From: JBHIER01 sp046760705 [NCBI: bacterium]
GTDB taxonomy: Bacteria; JBHIER01; G020348925
DNA length: 6,756 nucleotides
NCBI GenBank assembly: GCA_046760705.1
Contig: JBHIER010000191.1
Location: forward strand, 1-6,756
Direction of reading: 5' to 3'
The notes below the pieces were generated by a model, which was not told where the DNA came from, made no database searches, and worked only from the letters and a program-made list of their open reading frames with translations. Shown here one piece after another: positions 1-5,830 of the stretch; position 1 is the stretch's first letter, and each line of letters starts with the position of its first letter. The translations under genes were made by a program, and so were the position numbers.

Positions 1-51
1 TTTCACCGATTGCTGAAAAAATATGGGCTCAAAGCCTCAGACTACGCCTGA
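1..51 (+). CDS. C-terminal end of a gene, possibly a sigma-54 activator with Fis-type HTH (partial)
   Basis: The first frame reads FHRLLKKYGLKASDYA and then a TGA stop at 49-51; the rest of the gene lies to the left of the window. The motif R-x-L-L-K-K-Y-G-L resembles the recognition helix at the very C-terminus of Fis-type helix-turn-helix domains, which close NtrC-family sigma-54 activators. Sixteen residues are too few to prove this, but the guess fits the two sigma-54 promoters with enhancer-like sites found downstream. If correct, this gene could encode the activator of the cytochrome promoters. It could equally be an unrelated protein. Confidence 0.4.
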   Translation, partial: FHRLLKKYGLKASDYA

Positions 52-66
52 GAGGCTGTTCAATTT

Positions 67-91
67 CTGTGGGCGACCTTCTAGCCCGCAG
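67..91 (+). other. Hairpin after the first gene, possible weak terminator
   Basis: CTGTGGGC (67-74) pairs with GCCCGCAG (84-91) through an 8-bp stem with one G-U pair and a 9-base loop, 16 bases past the stop codon at 51. No run of T follows, so it is not a classical intrinsic terminator. It could slow transcription or stabilise the 3' end of the upstream message. Confidence 0.3.
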
Positions 92-170
92 ACAGGTGGG
101 CGTGAATATTACGGGGACAAGCCGCTAGACTACAATTCGCCGGAGTCATCCTATTCGTAGGAATGGATAG

Positions 171-185
171 TGTACACGTCGTACA
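171..185. promoter_or_regulatory. Inverted repeat upstream of the propeller gene, possible operator
   Basis: TGTAC-ACGTC-GTACA is a 5-bp perfect inverted repeat with a 5-base centre, ending 31 bases before the ATG at 217. A smaller hairpin, TCCTA-TTCG-TAGGA, lies at 149-162, and a TACAAT (131-136) could be a -10 element, although no good -35 partner is present. No sigma-54 promoter is seen in front of this gene, so it appears to be controlled differently from the cytochromes. The operator role is a guess from symmetry alone. Confidence 0.25.
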
Positions 186-216
186 ACACACAATATTTGT
201 TTGAGGAGCAACTGCT

Positions 217-2283
217 ATGTATCGCTTCCGACTTACGCTTACGCTTTTGATGGTGTTCATTCCATTGACAGAGGTTTCTTACGCCCAACACCCTGAGTGG
301 ATCAACTACACCTCAGGGGCAAATGTCTATGCTCTTGCCACGGGGGGTGCGTCCCTTTGGGTTGGTACGAACGGAGGACTGACCAGACTGGATAAGACTA
401 CGGGTGAGATGGTCTTTTACAACAAAGCCAACTCAGGGTTGCCGGATAACTACGTCGAATCTCTGGCCATTGACGGTTCCGGCAGGGTGTGGATCGGGAC
501 TTTGGAGGGAGGGCTGGCCAGATTTGACGGGGGGACCTGGAAGGTCTATAATACTGGGAACTCCGGGTTGCCGGATGACTGGGTCACTTCTCTGGCCATC
601 GATGGCTCCGGGGGGGTGTGGATTGGGACTTTTTGGGGAGGGTTGGCGGAGTTTGAAGCCGGGACGTGGACAGTCTACAACACGAGCAACTCCGGCCTGC
701 CCCATGACCATGTCGAATCTTTAGTCATCAGCGGTTCTGAGGGCGTGTGGATCGGGACTGAGGATGGTTTGGCTCAGCTTGACGGGTCGACGTGGACGGT
801 TTACAATACGGATAACTCCGCCCTGCCGGATGACCATGTCGAATCTGTGATCATCGACGATTCCGGGGAGGTATGGATCGGGACACAATACGGAGGGCTG
901 GCTGGGCTTGAGGGGTCCAACTGGACGATCTTCAATACGGCCAACTCCGAACTGCCTCATAACTCTGTTAAATCATTGGCCCTCGACGAGTTTGAAAGGT
1001 TATGGATTGGTACAGAGGGGGGCGGGTTGGCCAGGCTTGACGGGTCCAACTGGGCCATCTACAACGCGGCTACCTCAGGACTGCCGGACAACTCTGTGAG
1101 ATCTTTGGCCGTTGACGAGTTGGGGCACACGTGGATCGGAACGCAATACGGAGGCCTGGCAGAATTTGATGGGGTCAACTGGACGAGCCACAACGTGGGC
1201 AACTCCGAGCTGCCGGATAACTGGGTCTCCTCCCTCGCTGTTGACAGCTTGGGGAGGGTGTGGATTGGAATTGGACAGGGTGGGCTGGTCCTGCTTGATG
1301 GCACGATGTGGACAGCTTTCACCAGCCTTAATTCGGATCTGCCGGACGACTGGGTCTATTCTCTGGCTGCCAACGGCTCCGGAGAGGTGTGGATTGGGAC
1401 TTGGGGCGGTGGCCTGGCCGTATTCGATGGGATGACCTGGACGGTATACAATGAGGCTAACTCTGGATTGCCGGATAATTTTGTTACATCCCTGGCCATA
1501 GACGGCTCCGGGAACGGGTGGATCGGGACCGAGGGCCGGGGACTGGCCATGTTTGACGGGTCCATCTGGACGGTCTACAACACGGCCAACTCAGGACTGC
1601 CGGATAACTCTATCGTAAGTCTGGCCTTAAGCGGTTCTGGGAAGCTGTGGGTTGGAACCGATGGAGGTGGGTTGGGTTCGTTTGACGGGGTCACCTGGAT
1701 GGTATACAACACGGGGAACTCCGGGCTGCCGGATAACTATGTCACGTCTCTGGCCGTTGATAGCTCCGGCAGCGTGTGGACTGGACATACTGATCCAAGG
1801 GTGGCAGAGTTTGACGGGACCGCGTGGACGGTCTACGACAGGTGGAACTCCGGGCTGCCGGTGAATATAAATGTCCGGTCTCTGGCCACCGACGGTTCCG
1901 GGAACACGTGGATCGGGACCGATGGAGGATTGATCAAGTTTGACGGAGATACCTGGACCGTTTATGACAGAGGCAACTCAGGACTTCCCCACGATAATGT
2001 CACTTCTCTGACCGTTGACGGCTCCGGGAACACGTGGGTCGGCACGTTTGGGGGTGTGGCGGTCTACCGGGAGGGGGCCTGTGGCGTCAGAGGAGACGTA
2101 GACAGCAATGGATCTATCAATGTGCTCGATATTGTGACCGTTGCGAACATTATCCTGGAGATTATTCAACCCGACCCATGCGCAAGCTGGCGTGCCGACT
2201 GCGACGGAGATGGCACGGTCAACGTCTTGGACCTGGTGGGCATTGTGAATGTGATTTTGGGGACAGGAACCTGCCAACCTTAA
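217..2283 (+). CDS. Secreted double beta-propeller (Reg_prop-like) protein with C-terminal type I dockerin
   Basis: This is an exported, probably extracellular protein with no visible catalytic domain. Residues 1-23 form a signal peptide (basic start, hydrophobic core, likely cleavage at SYA|Q). Residues 37 to about 620 hold 14 repeats of about 43 residues, with consensus V-x-SLAxDGSG-x-VWIGT-x-GGLAxFDG-x-WTVYNT-x-NSGLPD. These match the two-component regulator propeller family, and 14 repeats would make two seven-bladed propellers, as in the sensor half of hybrid two-component systems. Here no membrane segment or kinase follows. Blade 12 is degenerate (VWTGHTDPRV). Residues 626-686 are a type I dockerin with two calcium loops, D627-D638 and D661-D672, and cysteines at 655, 662 and 686. 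GAGGAG at 203-208, 8 bases before ATG, supports the start. It probably serves as a surface-attached binding or assembly module. The family match is strong, but the function is unknown. Confidence 0.9.
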   Translation: MYRFRLTLTLLMVFIPLTEVSYAQHPEWINYTSGANVYALATGGASLWVGTNGGLTRLDKTTGEMVFYNKANSGLPDNYVESLAIDGSGRVWIGTLEGGLARFDGGTWKVYNTGNSGLPDDWVTSLAIDGSGGVWIGTFWGGLAEFEAGTWTVYNTSNSGLPHDHVESLVISGSEGVWIGTEDGLAQLDGSTWTVYNTDNSALPDDHVESVIIDDSGEVWIGTQYGGLAGLEGSNWTIFNTANSELPHNSVKSLALDEFERLWIGTEGGGLARLDGSNWAIYNAATSGLPDNSVRSLAVDELGHTWIGTQYGGLAEFDGVNWTSHNVGNSELPDNWVSSLAVDSLGRVWIGIGQGGLVLLDGTMWTAFTSLNSDLPDDWVYSLAANGSGEVWIGTWGGGLAVFDGMTWTVYNEANSGLPDNFVTSLAIDGSGNGWIGTEGRGLAMFDGSIWTVYNTANSGLPDNSIVSLALSGSGKLWVGTDGGGLGSFDGVTWMVYNTGNSGLPDNYVTSLAVDSSGSVWTGHTDPRVAEFDGTAWTVYDRWNSGLPVNINVRSLATDGSGNTWIGTDGGLIKFDGDTWTVYDRGNSGLPHDNVTSLTVDGSGNTWVGTFGGVAVYREGACGVRGDVDSNGSINVLDIVTVANIILEIIQPDPCASWRADCDGDGTVNVLDLVGIVNVILGTGTCQP
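325..2076 (+). repeat. Tandem array of about 129-bp coding repeats (14 units)
   Basis: The propeller blades are visible at DNA level as a head-to-tail array with a period of about 129 bp (42-44 codons). Phrases such as AACTCCGGGCTGCCGG, ACGGTCTACAACACG and TCTCTGGCC recur in most units. Unit 1 starts at 325 and unit 14 at 1999. Retained nucleotide similarity means the array could gain or lose blades by recombination and may be difficult for short-read assembly. Confidence 0.85.
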
Positions 2284-2496
2284 TGCGGTTTTTCATTGGC
2301 ATCCTGGTCCAATAGGTTTCATAAAAAATAAAAATCTATTTTTCACCAATTGGTGAAATTACTTTCTTAGTGACAACTACTGAGATGCGGAGCAGATAGA
2401 GATGTTTATATTAATCTTTACGTTTGCGTCTCAGTACCTGATCTGACATATATTTCGGGTCTGCATTTCATAACATTCTGTTTTTCGTCTATCTCT
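2284..2496. other. Intergenic spacer with AT-rich inverted repeat and no gene
   Basis: No convincing gene lies between the propeller gene and the AbiEi fragment. AAAAATA (2324-2330) and TATTTTT (2337-2343) form a 7-bp AT-only inverted repeat, followed directly by the palindrome at 2341-2358. There is no GC-rich hairpin with a T tract, so the 3' end of the propeller transcript is uncertain. The right end, 2493-2517, carries CTCTGTGGC twice, 16 bases apart, at the edge of the broken gene. Confidence 0.5.
2341..2358. promoter_or_regulatory. Perfect 18-bp palindrome, possible operator or terminator stem
   Basis: TTTCACCAATTGGTGAAA is a perfect palindrome. As DNA it looks like a binding site for a dimeric repressor. 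As RNA it would fold to a 7-bp stem with an AATT loop, followed by a mixed T-rich stretch (ATTACTTTCTT), so a weak terminator for the propeller gene is also possible. A 16/18 match occurs at window positions 1-18. The protein that binds it is unknown. Confidence 0.45.
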
Positions 2497-2844
2497 GTGG
2501 CTCTGGGCCTCTGTGGCGAATATTCCAGGTTAAACCGCCCGGAGGATCTTTTAGACAGGTGGACAGAGAGTTATTCATTCCGAAAGAATAAGATGTTCGA
2601 CTTCTTCGGCTTGGGAGAACCTAAGGACCGGGAGCGGAGGATTGCAAAATATTGCCGGGAGAGGAAAATCCCTTATGCCTTGACCCTCTTTTCTGGTGCT
2701 ACCCTTGTGGCCCCTTTTGCTCGTTACACGGGAGGATTTGTCTATGTAGGCGGGGATATTGAAGAGGTGGCAGAATCAGCAGGACTGAAGAAGGTCTCCT
2801 GTGGTCCAAGCGTAGCGAGGTGCTTTGTCCATAATTCGGGTTAA
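2497..2844 (+). pseudogene. Remnant of an AbiEi-type (type IV toxin-antitoxin) antitoxin/regulator gene
   Basis: An open frame from a GTG at 2497 encodes 115 residues. The part from about NRPEDLLDRW (near 2530) to about LKKVSCG (near 2805) resembles the middle of AbiEi family proteins (the AbiEi_2 group): SYSFRKNKMFDFF, then CRERKIPYALTLFSGA, then VAPFARY, then GGDIEEVAESAGLKKV. Intact members have an N-terminal winged-helix domain and a longer C-terminus that continues after the SGANV-type motif. Both are missing, and the tail ARCFVHNSG is out of character. No ribosome binding site precedes the GTG, and the 5' flank is a short direct repeat of different character. I therefore read it as a fragment left by deletion or recombination. 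No toxin partner is visible. The family assignment is from memory of the motif pattern. Confidence 0.55.
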
Positions 2845-2940
2845 GTACTATCCCCGATTGTACCAACAATCTTTTGGATGTGGCTGCAATTGCTGGCCCG
2901 ACTCTGGAGTGAAGACGAGTCTACGCCTGAAACCCGAAAG

Positions 2941-2969
2941 TGCGACACGAAATTCCCACGGGTGTGACA
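2941..2969 (+). promoter_or_regulatory. Distal activator sites, copy A (two direct half-sites 22 bp apart)
   Basis: TGCGACA (2941-2947) and TGTGACA (2963-2969) are direct half-sites exactly 22 bp apart, about two helical turns, and about 250 bp upstream of the predicted transcript start. Both are retained at the same spacing in copy B. A sigma-54 enhancer-binding protein is the likely reader. This is inferred from position and conservation. Confidence 0.5.
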
Positions 2970-3029
2970 TGTCCGTCCCTGTAAGTTATTGCTTGAATTT
3001 TAATAAGTTATATTCAATACAAATTTTGA

Positions 3030-3047
3030 TGTGGCAAATCTGTCCCA
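3030..3047. promoter_or_regulatory. Proximal activator palindrome, copy A
   Basis: TGTGGCA-AATC-TGTCCCA is an imperfect inverted repeat of the same 7-bp element seen in the distal sites, about 164 bp upstream of the predicted start. The equivalent in copy B is more symmetric (TGTGACA-AGTC-TGTCGCA). Position and dyad symmetry fit an upstream activating sequence for an NtrC-family activator. Confidence 0.55.
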
Positions 3048-3166
3048 CTTTTTGATTCAAATTTGAACCTCTCTCCTTCCTCCTCATCCCCCCACACATT
3101 CATAACCCCAAAATTTCTAATAGATTAGCTCTCTATCGAATCGACCTTTTAGCTTCAGTCCCTCTT

Positions 3167-3183
3167 TTGGCACGAAAATTGCT
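3167..3183 (+). promoter_or_regulatory. Sigma-54 (-24/-12) promoter of the first cytochrome gene
   Basis: TTGGCACG-AAAA-TTGCT is a full match to the sigma-54 consensus, with GG at 3169-3170 and GC at 3181-3182, 12 bp apart. Transcription is predicted to start near 3194. Such promoters need an ATP-driven activator bound upstream, which fits the conserved sites at 2941-3047. The only gene in position downstream is the multiheme cytochrome at 3533. Confidence 0.9.
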
Positions 3184-3193
3184 TACTCTATCT

Positions 3194-3532
3194 TCTGGTA
3201 TGATGATAGATGACAAAGGTCCGTTTATTTTGGATCAAATTGTGATTTTTTTAACGAAACGGGGCGAAATAATGCCTGAGAAGATACGCAAGATGGCCGT
3301 TACTCGCCCTCTCCTCTGAGGGTCCGGTCAAGCAATTTGGTTACGCCGCCACTCAGGTGAGAAAAGACCTGTCTTGTTGGGGTGGCTCAGGAAGTGGCTG
3401 AAAGGCTTGTCAGGGTTCGGATTAAAACCATTCCAGAGGAGGTAAATGTGGCTCACTATGAAAGGAGGTGATGCCGCCAGGTGAAAGGATCGTTCTTTCT
3501 GGCTCAACCATAAAAGAGAGAGGAGGTGTAAG
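3194..3532 (+). other. Long 5' leader of the first cytochrome gene, with traces of broken small reading frames
   Basis: About 340 bases separate the predicted transcript start from the ATG at 3533. No complete gene with a good ribosome site is present. Three short open stretches follow one another in different frames: 3200-3319 (MMIDDKGP..., 39 residues), 3273-3398 (reading LSSEGPVKQFGYAA and on to GGSGSG) and 3361-3471 (containing VAQEVAERLVRVR and IPEEVNVAHYERR). The last two look protein-like, so this may be the ruin of a small gene. It could also be a structured leader, for example CAGGT-GAGAAAAG-ACCTG at 3354-3371. Strong Shine-Dalgarno-like motifs occur at 3437-3442 and 3464-3468 without a well-spaced start codon. 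I recognise no known riboswitch. Confidence 0.4.
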
Positions 3533-5440
3533 ATGAAAGAAGGTAAGATAGTTTCGCCAGTAGTCTTGGTTCTGCTGATATTTGTTTCAGGTGCTCAGGT
3601 CTTCGCTCAACCAGAATATGTGGGATCGTCAAATTGTTACTGCCATGCAGCCATCCAAGCCAGTTGGGGAGCAACTCTGCACCACATCATGATTCAGGAT
3701 ACCTCTGGGATCCTGACGCAGGAGGCGAGTGGGGTCTCTGTCTTCGATCCCAGTGCGCCTGGCTACGATACGTACGTGGATGGGGTCTTTCCCAGCACGC
3801 CCCCGATAGACGATGTGACCTACACCATTGGCAGCCACTGGAAGCAGCGGTACTTAAAGGACATGGGTGGAGACGAGTATGCCATTCTGCCGGCTCAGTG
3901 GGTGGTGAAGACCCAGGACTGGGGGGCCTACCATGCTTCTGACTGGGACGCCGAGGGGCGGAGGTGGGGCAAGAAGTGTGCTGGGTGTCACACGACAGGG
4001 TATGAGCCCAGTGGGGTAAACACGCTCTCGGGTACGTTCAGCGAGATGGGGATAGGCTGTGAGGCCTGTCACGGTCCTGGCAGCGATCACGTCAATTCCA
4101 TGGACCCGGCGGATATTGTCAATCCTGAAGATCTGGCCTTTGATCGGGCCAACGAGGTCTGCGGGGGGTGCCACTATCGGGGTTCCAGCAGTGGCGGGTA
4201 TTACGGTTTTGCCTGGAACGAGACGGACGACTCCCGTTTTCTCCCTGGCGAGGTGTTGGCCGATCACATCACCGAGTCGCCTGGGTTGTGGCCGGATGGG
4301 ATGACCTCCACCAAGCACCATCAGCAATGGGTGGACTGGAAGAGCAGTGTCCATTCCCTCCAGGATGTGGGCTGCTTCTCCTGCCATGACCCGCATGCCG
4401 ACACCGAATATGGTCATCAGTTGAGGCTGGACAACGACGACAACAGCCTCTGCACCAGTTGTCACACAGAGATGGCCGACCCGGCTGCGGCTACTGCCCA
4501 TACCCACCATTCATACGATCCCGAGAACCAGAACGAGACCGGTGGGGCCAGCCGCTGCTCCAAGTGTCACATGCCCAAGGTGGCCAAATCGGCCACCAGC
4601 TATGACATCCACTCTCACACTTTCGAGGCCATCTCTCCTCAGGAGACGATTGACTATCAAGCCGCGGGTGGGATGCCCAACTCCTGTGCGGTCAGTTGCC
4701 ATCGCAATCCGAGCTATGCCAACGTTCCCGATTTCGGGATCACTGATGCTGAGCTCACCGATTGGACGGAGGACACAGACATGCAACTAGCCCAGTTGCT
4801 GGCTGACTCCGCAGCCATCTGGTGGCCAGCATGCGCGGGCGAGATTGGCGATGTCACCGGTGACGGCGATATCAACGTGATGGATGTGTTGGCGGTGGTA
4901 AATCACATCCTCGGGATCGTACCCATAACCGATCCGAATACCCTGTGCCGGGCAGATTGCAACGGCGATGGTGACACCAACATTCTGGATGCATTGGGCA
5001 TTGTGAATGTGATTCTGGGCATCGGTCAGTGTGGCCCCGCGGCCTGCAAGGCACAGCTCACCTTTGAGGTGATGGAGTTCTTGAGGTCGCTGGAGCCCTA
5101 CCTCTCGGCAGAAGATTTTGCCAGGTTTCTGGCTCTGGTCAAGGTGGAGGTGGACCTTCCGGCCGAGTACAGTTTGGCTCAGAACTATCCCAATCCTTTC
5201 AACCCGGGGACTGCGATCGAGTATGCTCTGCCTTGGACGGCCAGAATCAAGCTGAGCATATACAACGTCTTGGGTCAAGAGGTGAAAGTTTTGGTGAATT
5301 CTGAGATGGAGGGTGGTTACCACACGGTGAGCTGGGACGGGAAGGACGCTTTTGGCCAGGACGTCGCCAGCGGAGTCTACTTTTACAGACTTGACGCCGG
5401 ACAGTTCACCCAGACAAGGAAGATGATGCTTCTGAAGTAG
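3533..5440 (+). CDS. Exported multiheme c-type cytochrome with dockerin and type IX secretion sorting domain
   Basis: This is an electron-transfer protein, probably extracellular. A signal peptide (1-25, VFA|Q) sends it across the inner membrane, where hemes would be attached. Canonical CXXCH motifs start at C149, C176, C210, C281, C307 and C342; C35 (CYCH) is one residue short and C385 (CAVSCH) one too long, giving up to eight hemes. GCEACHGPGSDH and CHMPK followed by DIHSHTF resemble the cytochrome c554/hydroxylamine-oxidoreductase-like multiheme group. Residues 439-502 are a type I dockerin (calcium loops 440-451 and 475-486). Residues about 542-635 (LPAEYSLAQNYPNPFNP to the end) form a type IX sorting domain, normally removed during export to the surface. 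GGAGG at 3522-3526, 6 bases before ATG, supports the start. Transcription is from the sigma-54 promoter at 3167, ending at the hairpin at 5459. Electron donor and acceptor cannot be deduced. Confidence 0.92.
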   Translation: MKEGKIVSPVVLVLLIFVSGAQVFAQPEYVGSSNCYCHAAIQASWGATLHHIMIQDTSGILTQEASGVSVFDPSAPGYDTYVDGVFPSTPPIDDVTYTIGSHWKQRYLKDMGGDEYAILPAQWVVKTQDWGAYHASDWDAEGRRWGKKCAGCHTTGYEPSGVNTLSGTFSEMGIGCEACHGPGSDHVNSMDPADIVNPEDLAFDRANEVCGGCHYRGSSSGGYYGFAWNETDDSRFLPGEVLADHITESPGLWPDGMTSTKHHQQWVDWKSSVHSLQDVGCFSCHDPHADTEYGHQLRLDNDDNSLCTSCHTEMADPAAATAHTHHSYDPENQNETGGASRCSKCHMPKVAKSATSYDIHSHTFEAISPQETIDYQAAGGMPNSCAVSCHRNPSYANVPDFGITDAELTDWTEDTDMQLAQLLADSAAIWWPACAGEIGDVTGDGDINVMDVLAVVNHILGIVPITDPNTLCRADCNGDGDTNILDALGIVNVILGIGQCGPAACKAQLTFEVMEFLRSLEPYLSAEDFARFLALVKVEVDLPAEYSLAQNYPNPFNPGTAIEYALPWTARIKLSIYNVLGQEVKVLVNSEMEGGYHTVSWDGKDAFGQDVASGVYFYRLDAGQFTQTRKMMLLK

Positions 5441-5458
5441 GTAGCCGGTTCGTGTATC

Positions 5459-5500
5459 GAAGCCGGAGAAGATTTTGAAGGCTTCTCCGGCTTCTTTCTT
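5459..5500 (+). terminator. Strong intrinsic terminator after the first cytochrome gene
   Basis: GAAGCCGGAGAAG (5459-5471) and CTTCTCCGGCTTC (5482-5494) form a perfect 13-bp stem with a 10-base loop, followed by TTTCTT. It starts 19 bases after the TAG stop and separates this transcription unit from copy B of the regulatory cassette. Confidence 0.92.
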
Positions 5501-5605
5501 CGTGAGGGGATGCGGTGGTATGGGCGGACTGTTCTGCTTCTTCATCCCTGAAAAAGAGCAATCTCCGACCCTCTCAGACCTGAGACAACCCCTGAAGACA
5601 GAAAG

Positions 5606-5634
5606 TGCGACACGGAATTCCCACGGGTGTGACA
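5606..5634 (+). promoter_or_regulatory. Distal activator sites, copy B
   Basis: TGCGACA (5606-5612) and TGTGACA (5628-5634) repeat the copy A arrangement with identical half-sites and the same 22-bp phasing, about 252 bp upstream of the predicted transcript start. Confidence 0.5.
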
Positions 5635-5694
5635 TATGCGTCTCTGTAAGTTATTGTTTGAATTTTAAGGACTTATGCTCAACATAAATTTTGA

Positions 5695-5712
5695 TGTGAC
5701 AAGTCTGTCGCA
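5695..5712. promoter_or_regulatory. Proximal activator palindrome, copy B
   Basis: TGTGACA-AGTC-TGTCGCA is an inverted repeat with one mismatch between arms, centred about 155 bp upstream of the predicted transcript start. The right arm, extended to TGTCGCACTTT, is the exact reverse complement of AAAGTGCGACA at 5602-5612, so the distal and proximal sites share an 11-bp element. This strongly suggests one dimeric or oligomeric activator binding both. Confidence 0.6.
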
Positions 5713-5830
5713 CTTTTTGATTCAGATTTGAACCTCTCACCTTTCTGCTCATACCCCCCACACATTCATAACCCACACATTTTCAAGAGATTAACTCTGA
5801 AGATCGATCTCCTGAATTTAGCTCCCCTTT

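Larger units (their letters stand above)
2926..3163 (+). repeat. Upstream regulatory cassette, copy A
   Basis: This non-coding block is repeated at 5591-5830. From 2936 to about 3107 I count roughly 20 differences in about 170 aligned positions against 5601-5772. The last 60 bases before the promoter diverge, but the distance is kept: the first conserved base (2936) is 233 bp from the -24 GG in this copy and 232 bp in copy B. It contains paired TGYGACA-type sites, an AT-rich centre, the palindrome TTCAAATTTGAA (3056-3067) and a C-rich tract with CACACATTCATAACCC. It is most simply the enhancer region of the sigma-54 promoter that follows. Confidence 0.8.
5591..5830 (+). repeat. Upstream regulatory cassette, copy B
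   Basis: This is the second copy of the block at 2926-3163, in the same orientation, with about 88 percent identity by hand over the first 170 or so aligned positions from 5601. The activator sites, the near-palindrome TTCAGATTTGAA (5721-5732) and the C-rich tract are all kept. Differences are spread through the spacers and half-sites with no coding pattern, so selection is likely on DNA sites and spacing rather than on a protein. Confidence 0.8.

Noticed and set aside
325-2076. CRISPR-like array of regular repeats
   Set aside because: The period is about 129 bp, units are translated in one frame with propeller consensus, and there are no distinct spacers.
2825-3055. Short plus-strand frame sharing ESATRNSHGCD with another short frame at 5475-5687
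   Set aside because: The apparent conserved peptide is the translation of the duplicated regulatory DNA. Differences do not favour third codon positions, the ends differ, and neither has a credible ribosome site.
3271-3360. Cyclic-dinucleotide (GEMM) riboswitch in the cytochrome leader
   Set aside because: Such switches precede cytochrome genes in some metal reducers, but the characteristic GGGACGCAAAGCC-like core and tetraloop receptor are not present; only a loose ACGCAAG is seen.
3446-3484. Leader peptide MWLTMKGGDAAR with a strong Shine-Dalgarno in front
   Set aside because: The spacing from AGGAGG to ATG is only 3 bases, the peptide is very short and has no attenuator-like residue runs.
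4168-4389. Small plus-strand frames inside the propeller and cytochrome genes (for example 404-724, 1112-1435, 4168-4389)
   Set aside because: They are out-of-frame shadows of repetitive or cysteine-rich coding sequence with no own ribosome sites.
3854-4510. A 218-residue open frame on the minus strand opposite the heme-binding region
   Set aside because: The plus strand carries five ordered CXXCH motifs in this stretch; the antisense translation shows no domain features.
4787-5635. A 282-residue open frame on the minus strand over the dockerin, sorting domain and terminator
   Set aside because: It is antisense to a gene with clear domains, crosses the terminator hairpin, and has no recognisable motif; it is a by-product of GC-rich codon use on the plus strand.
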